DNA from: Sulfitobacter sp.
Lineage (GTDB): Bacteria; Pseudomonadota; Alphaproteobacteria; Rhodobacterales; Rhodobacteraceae
DNA length: 5,428 nucleotides
Direction: 5' to 3'
Assembly: GCA_024636405.1 (NCBI GenBank)
Contig: JAGXHC010000140.1
Location: forward strand, 1-5,428
A program made the position numbers and the translations under genes. Below are positions 1 to 5,428 of this stretch, piece by piece (position 1 is the first letter of the stretch; each line of letters opens with the position of its first letter). The notes under the pieces were generated by a model. That model saw only the letters and a program-made list of their open reading frames with translations, had not been told where the DNA came from and did no database searches.

Positions 1-648
1 ATCTGCACCTTCGGGCTCCACGCCATAAACGCTGCATTCAGGGTTAAGCGCCTTGACCGCCGCCGCGATGCCGCTGATCAAACCGCCGCCACCGACAGAA
101 ACGACAATTGCGTCCAACCCCGGCACTTGCTCCATCATCTCCAAGCCGATCGTCGCGGTGCCCAATACCGTGTGCAGCCCATCGAACGGGTGGATAAACG
201 TGCGGCCTTCTTCGCGGACAAGCCTTTCCGCTTCGGCAAAGGTCTCGGCGCCGGGCGGCTTTGTGATCACTTCCGCGCCGGTCGCGCGGGCAAGGGCCAC
301 GCGGTAGGGGCTGGCATTGGACTGCATGACAACCTTGGCAGTTGCCCCGATCCTTGCCGCGGCCCAACCGGCAGCGATTGCGTGGTTGCCGGCGCTGGCG
401 GCCGTGATCCCCCGCATCCGCGCGGTGTCGTCAAGGGTGCGCGCCACGGACAGCGCGCCGCGTGCTTTGAAGGTGCCAGTGTGCTGAAAGCACTCCAGTT
501 TCATCCAGATATCCGCGCCCATCACGGCCTCGGCCAGCACCGGCGTGGCAAGACGCAGCATTGGTGTGCGCACAACCAGGTCGCGCAGATCGTCGGCGCG
601 TTGCTGCATCGCGCTTAGTGATATGCCGGAAATGTCGACACTGTTCAT
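1..648 (-). CDS. Threonine/serine dehydratase-like PLP enzyme (partial, C-terminus beyond left edge)
   Basis: This is the N-terminal 216 residues of a fold-type II pyridoxal-phosphate enzyme of the threonine/serine ammonia-lyase family. Such enzymes typically convert L-threonine to 2-oxobutanoate, or serine to pyruvate, plus ammonia in the cytoplasm. The PLP lysine is K61 in TGTFKARGA (residues 57-65). The cofactor-binding asparagine loop is ASAGNHA (84-90), and the glycine-rich phosphate loop is GGGGLISG (186-193). The frame ends at the window edge in VEPEGAD, a conserved family stretch. Single-domain members are about 320-330 residues, so roughly a third is missing, and whether a regulatory ACT domain follows cannot be seen. 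The start codon overlaps the rmuC stop (ATGA), with AGGGG seven bases upstream, so it is the last visible gene of the mutL operon. Residue 91 is Ile where biosynthetic IlvA has Gln. Exact substrate is uncertain: serine racemase or hydroxyaspartate ammonia-lyase are alternatives, so I give no symbol. Confidence 0.9.
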   Translation of the reverse strand, partial: MNSVDISGISLSAMQQRADDLRDLVVRTPMLRLATPVLAEAVMGADIWMKLECFQHTGTFKARGALSVARTLDDTARMRGITAASAGNHAIAAGWAAARIGATAKVVMQSNASPYRVALARATGAEVITKPPGAETFAEAERLVREEGRTFIHPFDGLHTVLGTATIGLEMMEQVPGLDAIVVSVGGGGLISGIAAAVKALNPECSVYGVEPEGAD

Positions 649-1883
649 GACGGAGCCCCTTTTTCAAATTTGCCAAGCGGCACAATCTGCGCGGTCTTGT
701 CCTCGGCGATCTCTTCGAAATCAAAGTTGTGCAACCGCCCCGCGCGTTTTGCCGCTTTTTCGCTGCTAATGAGTATTTCCTCAACATCCTTGCGGGCCTG
801 ACCGAAATGGCGGTCAAGATTGCCGACCCGCGTCGTCAACCGCTCCACGTCGCCATGCAGCGCGCCCAATTCCTTGCGGATCGCACCCGCCTGTTCACGC
901 ATCCGCGCGTCCTTGAGAATCGCGCGCATGGTGTTGAGCGTGGCCATGCAGGTCGTCGGCGACACGATCCAGACCCGCGCATCGAACCCGTGCCGGACCA
1001 GTTCAGGAAAGTTCGCGTGCAGTTCGGCATAAACTGCCTCTGAGGGCAGAAACATCAGCGCCCCGTCAGCAGTTTCGCCCTCGATGATATATTTCGTGGA
1101 AATCGCATTGATATGCATGCGCACGGCAACCTTCATCTGCGCTGCCGCTGCTTTTAGTTCGCCGTCGGTATTTGCCCGGCGCAACGCCTCATAGGCTTCC
1201 AGCGGGAATTTGCTGTCGATCACGATGTGGCCGGGCGGGTTGGGCAGATGGATCAGACAATCGGCGCGCTTGCCGTTGCTCAGGTTGGCCTGCAACGTAT
1301 AGCTGTCGCGCGGCAGTGCCTTGGACACGATGTCATGCAATTGGATCTCGCCGAAGGCGCCGCGCGTTTGCTTGTTGCTCAGGATATCCTGCAAGGACAG
1401 CACATCGCCGCTGAGCTTGGTGATGTTATCCTGCGCCTTGTCGATGGCGGCCAGCCGTTCCTGCAACTGCGTCAGGCTTGTCGTGGTCTGCTTGCTGGAG
1501 CCGTGCAGCGTCTCTTGCATGCGTTCCTGCATCTCGGCCAGCGCACGGGCCGATTTGGCGGCATTGTCAGCCAACCTGTCTTGCATGTTTTGCTGCACAT
1601 GGGCCATGCGCGTTTCCATGCTTTGGATCATTTGGGCCTGCGCGTTGGCCTGTGTGTCAGACACGGTCTGCAAGCCACCGCGCAACTGCTCCTGTCCCGC
1701 ACCAAGCTGTTGCACATGGCCGCCTAGGATTTGCATCTGCCGCGCCAGCGGGACTGTCATGCGTGCCGAATGACCTGCGGCGCGCACCGCCATGACCAGC
1801 AAGACCAAGACCAGCAGCGCAAGCGCGCCGGCGCCAAGCACCAGCGGATCATCCAAAGGAATGGTGCGGCCTGCGATCTCCAT
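645..1883 (-). CDS. rmuC: DNA recombination protein RmuC
   Basis: A 412-residue RmuC-family protein, associated with limiting recombination at inverted repeats and genome rearrangement; its biochemical activity is poorly defined. Residues 14-33 form one hydrophobic membrane-anchor helix. Residues about 45-168 are Gln/Ala-rich and predicted coiled coil. The conserved C-terminal RmuC domain, related to PD-(D/E)XK nucleases, spans about 170-385. Candidate active-site elements in order are RGAFGE (174-179, Glu179), AD (207-208) and IDSK (222-225, Asp223 and Lys225). The family block SPTTCMATL follows at 308-316. Length and layout are normal for the family. Its ATG shares one base with the mutL TGA (TGATG), and no good Shine-Dalgarno is visible, so translation probably depends on ribosomes finishing mutL. 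Its own TGA overlaps the next gene's ATG. The family call is firm; the nuclease role is inferred from fold relationship. Confidence 0.93.
   Translation of the reverse strand: MEIAGRTIPLDDPLVLGAGALALLVLVLLVMAVRAAGHSARMTVPLARQMQILGGHVQQLGAGQEQLRGGLQTVSDTQANAQAQMIQSMETRMAHVQQNMQDRLADNAAKSARALAEMQERMQETLHGSSKQTTTSLTQLQERLAAIDKAQDNITKLSGDVLSLQDILSNKQTRGAFGEIQLHDIVSKALPRDSYTLQANLSNGKRADCLIHLPNPPGHIVIDSKFPLEAYEALRRANTDGELKAAAAQMKVAVRMHINAISTKYIIEGETADGALMFLPSEAVYAELHANFPELVRHGFDARVWIVSPTTCMATLNTMRAILKDARMREQAGAIRKELGALHGDVERLTTRVGNLDRHFGQARKDVEEILISSEKAAKRAGRLHNFDFEEIAEDKTAQIVPLGKFEKGAPS
656..660 (-). promoter_or_regulatory. Shine-Dalgarno site of the dehydratase gene
   Basis: AGGGG on the minus strand lies seven bases before the ATG at 648, inside the last codons of rmuC. 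It supports initiation at the ATG that overlaps the rmuC stop, so this gene can be translated by coupling and by its own site. Confidence 0.55.
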
Positions 1884-3718
1884 CAGGTGCGTCCGAACAA
1901 CCGTTCGATATCAGTAAGCTTCAGCTCGACATAGGTTGGCCGACCGTGATTGCATTGGCCCGAATGCGGCGTTGCTTCCATTTCGCGCAGCAGAGCATTC
2001 ATTTCTTCGGCGCGCATCCAGCGGCCTGACCGGATCGAACCGTGGCAAGCGATCCGGCTGAGGATGGCCTCAATCCGGGCCTGCACCGTATTGCTGTCGT
2101 TCTGGTCGGCAAGTTCATCAAGGATATCCAGCACCATCGCGCGGGCATCGACGGTGCCCAGTATCGCCGGCGTCTCACGCACCGCGATGGCGCTGCCGCC
2201 GAACGCTTCGATCCCCAGACCCAGCCGCGCCAGATCGCCAGCGATCTCCAGCAGGCGCGCAGCATCGCTGGCCGAAAGTTCCACGATCTCGGGAATCAGC
2301 AGCGACTGCGCGGCAACGCCGTTTTCGGCCATCTGATGTTTAAGCTTTTCATAGACCAGCCGTTCATGCGCGGCGTGCTGATCGACGATAATCATTCCGG
2401 TCGCGGTTTGTGCGATAATGTAATTCTCGTGCACCTGGCCACGCGCAGTGCCCAAAGGAAAGTCCTGCAGGGCATCCTGCGGCTGCTGCGGTTCGGGCGT
2501 TTCCACCCGCCCCCACATGCCCCCCACTTCGGCAAAGCCGGGGGCCTGCGCAGCATGTGCCGCCTGCCGCGCGCCTTGGCTGGGACGGTCCATTTGATAC
2601 ACGCGCGCGCCTGTCTGTTCAGGCCGCATCGCGCCCAGCGTGGCACCCGCAACGGTGGTCGATGCACGGTGTCCGGCTTCAGCCAGCGCATGGCGCAGCG
2701 CGGATACAATCAACCCGCGTGCCAGTCCGGGATCGCGAAACCGCACTTCAGACTTGGCCGGATGCACGTTGACGTCCACCAGCGTCGGGTCGCAGTCCAG
2801 AAACAGCGCCGCCGCCGGATGACGGTCGCGACTGAGGAAATCGAAATAGGCGCCGCGCAGCGCACCGACCAACAGCTTGTCGCGTACCGGGCGGCCGTTG
2901 ACGAAAAGATATTGGGCCACCGCCGATCCGCGCGAATAGGTGGGAAGGGCCGCAAACCCGGTCAGGTGCAGGCCCTCGCGCTGCGCATCAATGGGCAGGG
3001 AATTATCGGCAAAGTCGCGCCCCAATACCTGCGCCAAACGGCCGTGCAGAGCCGCAAACAGATCGCCCTGCTCCGCCTCTGCGCGGAACACGTCACGGCC
3101 CGGCCCGTCGCCCGAAACGTCGCGCAACACGATGCGCACAAATGGTTCTGCCATCGCCAGCCGCTTGACTACGTCGGCGATGGCCTGTGCTTCGGCGCGG
3201 TCGGTGCGCAGGAACTTCAGGCGCGCGGGCGTGGCAAAAAACAAGTCGCGCAGGGTAACGACGGTGCCGCCGTTCAGCGCCGCGGGACGCACGGCGCCGG
3301 TTTTGCCGCCGTTCACCGTGATCTCTGCGCCACCCTGGTCTTCGGAACGGCTGGCGATGGTCAACCGACCCACCGCGCCCAACGACGGTAGAGCCTCGCC
3401 GCGAAATCCGAAGGTGTGTATCTGAAGCAGGTCCGACCCGTCGATCTTGGACGTCGCATGGCGCGACAGGGCCAGCACCAGATCATCCGGTGCGATACCG
3501 CAACCGTCATCGGTGACCCGGATCAGCGTTTTGCCACCATCGGCATATTCTACGGTGACACGCCTTGCGCCTGCGTCGATGGCGTTTTCGACCAGTTCCT
3601 TGACCGCAGAGGCGGGACGTTCCACCACTTCGCCCGCCGCTATTCGGTTGATCGCGGACTCGTCCAATTGACGAATGACGGCGCGCGGGGTGTCTATGTT
3701 GGGGTTTGGTCTGACCAT
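1883..3718 (-). CDS. mutL: DNA mismatch repair protein MutL (endonuclease-type)
   Basis: A 611-residue MutL, the ATPase that links MutS mismatch recognition to strand incision and excision. The N-terminal GHKL ATPase shows [20 protein letters not shown] (27-46; catalytic Glu41, Mg-binding Asn45), DDGCGI (70-75) and GFRGEAL (104-110). The transducer domain carries FVNGRPVRD (272-280) and [14 protein letters not shown] (314-327). A Pro/Gln/Ala-rich linker spans about 345-425. The C-terminal dimerisation domain has the full endonuclease motif DQHA-x2-E-x4-E (446-457), ACHGSIRSG (557-565), CNHGRPT (589-595) and a beta-clamp-type motif QSLLIP (471-476). This is the form expected where MutH is absent; E. 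coli MutL lacks the motif. The frame is open upstream to 3841, but that 41-residue extension overlaps the 3' end of puuD and has no family character. The ATG at 3718 is chosen because it puts the conserved core at its usual distance. Only a weak AGGT lies eight bases upstream. Confidence 0.97.
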   Translation of the reverse strand: MVRPNPNIDTPRAVIRQLDESAINRIAAGEVVERPASAVKELVENAIDAGARRVTVEYADGGKTLIRVTDDGCGIAPDDLVLALSRHATSKIDGSDLLQIHTFGFRGEALPSLGAVGRLTIASRSEDQGGAEITVNGGKTGAVRPAALNGGTVVTLRDLFFATPARLKFLRTDRAEAQAIADVVKRLAMAEPFVRIVLRDVSGDGPGRDVFRAEAEQGDLFAALHGRLAQVLGRDFADNSLPIDAQREGLHLTGFAALPTYSRGSAVAQYLFVNGRPVRDKLLVGALRGAYFDFLSRDRHPAAALFLDCDPTLVDVNVHPAKSEVRFRDPGLARGLIVSALRHALAEAGHRASTTVAGATLGAMRPEQTGARVYQMDRPSQGARQAAHAAQAPGFAEVGGMWGRVETPEPQQPQDALQDFPLGTARGQVHENYIIAQTATGMIIVDQHAAHERLVYEKLKHQMAENGVAAQSLLIPEIVELSASDAARLLEIAGDLARLGLGIEAFGGSAIAVRETPAILGTVDARAMVLDILDELADQNDSNTVQARIEAILSRIACHGSIRSGRWMRAEEMNALLREMEATPHSGQCNHGRPTYVELKLTDIERLFGRT

Positions 3719-3721
3719 GCC

Positions 3722-3733
3722 GCTAGACCTAGC
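3722..3733. promoter_or_regulatory. Short inverted repeat covering the mutL Shine-Dalgarno
   Basis: The plus strand reads GCTAG-AC-CTAGC, a five-base inverted repeat with a two-base centre, ending three bases before the mutL ATG. In the leftward transcript it can form a four-base stem (GCTA/TAGC) with loop GGUC, so the only Shine-Dalgarno-like bases (AGGU) sit in the loop and its closing pair. It could be a small operator, a weak translational element, or chance. Confidence 0.2.
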
Positions 3734-3746
3734 ATGGTGAGCGCCG

Positions 3747-3774
3747 ATTCTGAAAGCCGCGATTGTTGCGTCAG
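3747..3774 (-). promoter_or_regulatory. Weak candidate sigma-70 promoter for mutL
   Basis: On the minus strand CTGACG (3774-3769) and CAGAAT (3752-3747) are separated by 16 bases. Each matches four of six bases of the -35 and -10 consensus. It lies between the puuD stop and the mutL start and would give a 5' leader of about 20-25 bases. The match is poor enough to be chance, and read-through from puuD is an equal alternative. Confidence 0.2.
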
Positions 3775-3791
3775 CGTGGGTTTCACCCAGA

Positions 3792-5015
3792 CTAGGAGCC
3801 GGTTGCCGCCTTGTACCAAGCCACGATCTGCGCGCGTTCATCGGCCTGCATATAGCTTAGGTTTGCAGGGGGCATTGCATGGGTCAGCCCCGCCTGAAGG
3901 TAGATTTGCCGCGCCGCGTTGGCGATCTGGTGCTGTGTTTCCAGCCGCACGCCCTTGGGCGGCCAATGCATACCTTCCCAAGAAGGTTCTGCCGCGTGGC
4001 ACATGCTGCACCGTCCCAGCACGATGTCATGCACCGCGTCAAAGCCTTCGGCCTGCGCAAATCGCACGGCAGCACCTTGGGCCTCTTGCGGTTCGGCGGC
4101 GCGGAACATCGGTGCGGTGGACAGCCACATCACCACGATGAAAAGCAACGCGGTGACCAGCCATGTCCAGATCGGGTTGCCCTGCCGCGCGTGCAGGGAG
4201 TTGAAGTAGTGCCGGATCGTCACACCCATCAAGAACACAAGCGAGGCAATCAGCCAATTCGCGCTTGACGCGAAGGCCAGCGGATAGTGGTTGCTGAGCA
4301 TCAGGAAAATGACCGGCAACGTGAGGTAGTTATTGTGGGTGCTGCGTTGCTTTGCGATCTTGCCGTATTTGGCATCCGGCACCCGACCCGCCTGAAGGTC
4401 CGCCACCACGATGCGCTGGTTCGGCATGATGATCAGAAACACGTTGGCCGACATGATTGTGGCTGTGAAGGCACCAAGGTGCAGCAACGCGGCGCGCCCC
4501 GAAAAGACCGAAGTATAGAACCACGCCATGCCGACAAGGATCACATAAAGCAGGACCATCAGTCGCGTGTTGTCATCGCCAAAGCGACTTTTGCAGATCA
4601 AGTCATAGGCGACCCAACCAAAAGCGAGAGACGCAAGCGAAATCATGATGGCCTGGAATGCCGACAGGTCCGCAATCTGTGGATCGATCAGATAGAATTC
4701 TGACCCGAGATAATAAACAAGGATCAGAAGGGCAAAGCCCGACAGCCAAGTGGCGTAGCTTTCCCATTTGAACCAAATCAGATCACCCGGCATCGTGTCC
4801 GGAGCAATCAGGTATTTCTGAATATGGTAAAAGCCGCCACCGTGAACCTGCCATTCCTCGCCATCCGCGCCGGAAGAAAGATCGCGGTCCCGGTGCAGGC
4901 CAAGATCAAGGGCGATAAAATAAAATGATGATCCAATCCAGGCGATTGCAGTAATTACATGCACCCAGCGCACCGCAAATTCGATCCATTCGCCCATGGC
5001 GGCCATATCATACAT
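3792..5015 (-). CDS. puuD: Urate hydroxylase PuuD: membrane urate oxidase with C-terminal cytochrome c
   Basis: A 407-residue integral membrane urate oxidase of the PuuD type. The family oxidises urate to 5-hydroxyisourate and passes electrons to a fused cytochrome c, unlike soluble uricase, which makes hydrogen peroxide. Residues 1-300 form the urate oxidase membrane domain with about eight hydrophobic helices, near 12-36, 86-104, 117-140, 151-171, 176-197, 229-248, 252-269 and 282-300. Conserved His residues lie in or beside them: H19, H64, H179, H269. Residues about 310-405 form a class I cytochrome c domain with haem site CSMCH (336-340) and probable axial Met381 in HAMPPAN. This domain probably faces the periplasm. 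Length is typical and nothing looks broken. The ATG at 5015 is chosen because AGGAG lies nine bases upstream; Met4 and Met7 are less well placed. The purine permease just upstream fits a role in purine catabolism. Confidence 0.95.
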   Translation of the reverse strand: MYDMAAMGEWIEFAVRWVHVITAIAWIGSSFYFIALDLGLHRDRDLSSGADGEEWQVHGGGFYHIQKYLIAPDTMPGDLIWFKWESYATWLSGFALLILVYYLGSEFYLIDPQIADLSAFQAIMISLASLAFGWVAYDLICKSRFGDDNTRLMVLLYVILVGMAWFYTSVFSGRAALLHLGAFTATIMSANVFLIIMPNQRIVVADLQAGRVPDAKYGKIAKQRSTHNNYLTLPVIFLMLSNHYPLAFASSANWLIASLVFLMGVTIRHYFNSLHARQGNPIWTWLVTALLFIVVMWLSTAPMFRAAEPQEAQGAAVRFAQAEGFDAVHDIVLGRCSMCHAAEPSWEGMHWPPKGVRLETQHQIANAARQIYLQAGLTHAMPPANLSYMQADERAQIVAWYKAATGS

Positions 5016-5024
5016 ATGTCGGCG

Positions 5025-5029
5025 CTCCT
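5025..5029 (-). promoter_or_regulatory. puuD: Shine-Dalgarno site of puuD
   Basis: AGGAG on the minus strand lies nine bases before the ATG at 5015. It is the best ribosome-binding site in the window and decides between the first ATG and the in-frame Met codons at residues 4 and 7. Confidence 0.7.
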
Positions 5030-5047
5030 GTTGCCGGGGTCTGTAAG

Positions 5048-5073
5048 CGCCGAAGGCTGGTCAGCCTCCGGCG
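5048..5073 (-). terminator. GC-rich intergenic hairpin between permease and puuD
   Basis: In the leftward transcript CGCCGGAGGCU (5073-5063) pairs with AGCCUUCGGCG (5058-5048) around a four-base loop. This gives an 11-pair stem with one G-U wobble. On the plus strand the wobble becomes an A-C mismatch. The stem is followed leftward by CUUACAG rather than a U-run, so it is not a canonical intrinsic terminator. It may instead attenuate read-through or protect the upstream permease message from 3' decay, lowering or separating puuD expression. It ends 18 bases before the puuD Shine-Dalgarno, leaving that site accessible. Confidence 0.4.
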
Positions 5074-5097
5074 GGGATATTTCAAGCCAAAAGAAGC
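5064..5097 (+). repeat. Possible copy of a Rhodobacterales intergenic repeat
   Basis: Read on the plus strand, the stretch begins GCCTCCGGCGGGGATATTT and continues CAAGCCAAAAGAAGC. From memory, closely similar strings recur between genes in Roseobacter-group genomes, often beside gene ends. Its left part is one arm of the adjacent hairpin. Only one copy is present in this window, so repeat status cannot be shown here. Confidence 0.3.
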
Positions 5098-5107
5098 TCG
5101 GCGTCCG

Positions 5108-5428
5108 TCAGTGAGGCAGCTTGCCCTTGCCGTGGCCTGACAGCCCACCCGAGACCTCCTCGGTGGATTCCCCGGCCAGTTCTTCGGGCAAAACGAGGTT
5201 GAGCACAATCGCAATCAATGCGGCGGGCAGCAGGCCACTGGTCATCAGAATGCGCAGAGTATCGGGCAGATGTTGTACCGCGCCAGGCTCCAGTTGCAGG
5301 CCGAGACCGATGGACAAAGAGATGGCAAAGATCACCATGTTGCGCCGGTTCCAGTCCACATCCGACAACATGGAAATGCCCGCAGCGACAACCATGCCGA
5401 ACATCACGATCACACCCCCGCCCAGCAC
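5108..5428 (-). CDS. NCS2-family nucleobase permease (xanthine/uracil type), C-terminal part
   Basis: The last 106 residues of a nucleobase:cation symporter-2 transporter, a cytoplasmic-membrane protein that imports purines or pyrimidines with a cation. The frame is open to the right edge, so the start is outside; the GTG at the edge is an internal Val codon. Visible residues begin with the family block VLGGGVIVMFG. Three hydrophobic segments follow at about 3-21, 31-46 and 58-80 of the fragment, then a hydrophilic tail of about 25 residues rich in Gly, Glu and Ser, ending GKGKLPH. The substrate-determining helices are not in view. A purine (xanthine or urate) is inferred from puuD 92 bases downstream; uracil is the alternative. 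It probably belongs to a purine-catabolism cluster extending to the right. Confidence 0.88.
   Translation of the reverse strand: MLGGGVIVMFGMVVAAGISMLSDVDWNRRNMVIFAISLSIGLGLQLEPGAVQHLPDTLRILMTSGLLPAALIAIVLNLVLPEELAGESTEEVSGGLSGHGKGKLPH

Noticed and set aside
127..618. 163-residue plus-strand frame opposite the dehydratase gene
   Set aside because: Codon-aligned shadow of a gene with intact PLP motifs; no family resemblance of its own.
1227..1727. 166-residue plus-strand frame opposite rmuC
   Set aside because: Codon-aligned shadow; its hydrophobic-looking composition mirrors the Gln-rich coiled coil of rmuC.
2042..3391. 449-residue open frame on the plus strand, antisense to mutL
   Set aside because: It is exactly codon-aligned with mutL. 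Antisense stops would need TTA, CTA or TCA codons in mutL, which GC-rich genes avoid. The translation is rich in Arg, His and Gln, shows no domain, and mutL explains the region completely.
3777..3789. Small hairpin (TGGGT/ACCCA) just after the puuD stop as a terminator
   Set aside because: Only five pairs around a three-base loop and no U-run follows in the leftward transcript; too weak to call.
3719..3841. N-terminal 41-residue extension of MutL
   Set aside because: It overlaps the conserved C-terminus of puuD, and its Arg/Ala-rich residues match no MutL feature; the ATG at 3718 gives the usual N-terminus.
3416..4141. 241-residue plus-strand frame crossing the mutL-puuD gap
   Set aside because: It shadows the start of mutL and the end of puuD, with no ribosome-binding site or recognisable domain; both minus-strand genes are well supported.
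3718..5015. Functional link between urate oxidation and mismatch repair, for example oxidative damage control
   Set aside because: The genes are only neighbours with a 73-base gap, and PuuD-type oxidases are not expected to make peroxide. Nothing in the sequence supports a shared system.

Overview
This window looks like ordinary chromosomal DNA from an alphaproteobacterium, most likely of the Roseobacter/Rhodobacteraceae group. Four things point that way: the high GC content, a MutL carrying the endonuclease motif used by bacteria without MutH, a PuuD-type membrane urate oxidase fused to cytochrome c, and an intergenic element resembling one I remember from Rhodobacterales genomes. The genus assignment is inference. 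All recognisable genes lie on the minus strand, so transcription runs right to left.

In transcription order: (1) the right edge holds the C-terminal 106 residues of an NCS2-family nucleobase permease (xanthine/uracil type). (2) A 92-base gap follows, with a strong GC-rich hairpin and a good Shine-Dalgarno site. (3) puuD encodes a urate hydroxylase with about eight membrane helices and a C-terminal haem c domain. (4) A 73-base gap follows, with no convincing terminator and only weak promoter-like signals. (5) mutL (611 aa) encodes the mismatch-repair ATPase/endonuclease. (6) rmuC (412 aa) starts inside the mutL stop codon (TGATG). (7) A PLP-dependent threonine/serine dehydratase-like gene starts inside the rmuC stop codon (ATGA) and runs off the left edge after 216 residues.

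The window therefore joins the end of a purine uptake and urate oxidation cluster to the start of a tightly coupled mutL-rmuC-dehydratase operon. The permease would bring in a purine and PuuD would oxidise urate at the membrane, passing electrons to its haem. MutL and RmuC are genome-maintenance proteins, and the dehydratase would deaminate a hydroxy-amino acid. I see no functional link between the two halves beyond adjacency.

I found no RNA gene, insertion sequence, CRISPR array, phage gene or clearly undescribed system. The points most worth checking are the intergenic hairpin/repeat upstream of puuD and the double stop-start coupling that ties an amino-acid enzyme to two DNA-repair genes. 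Long plus-strand reading frames are codon-aligned shadows of the real genes.
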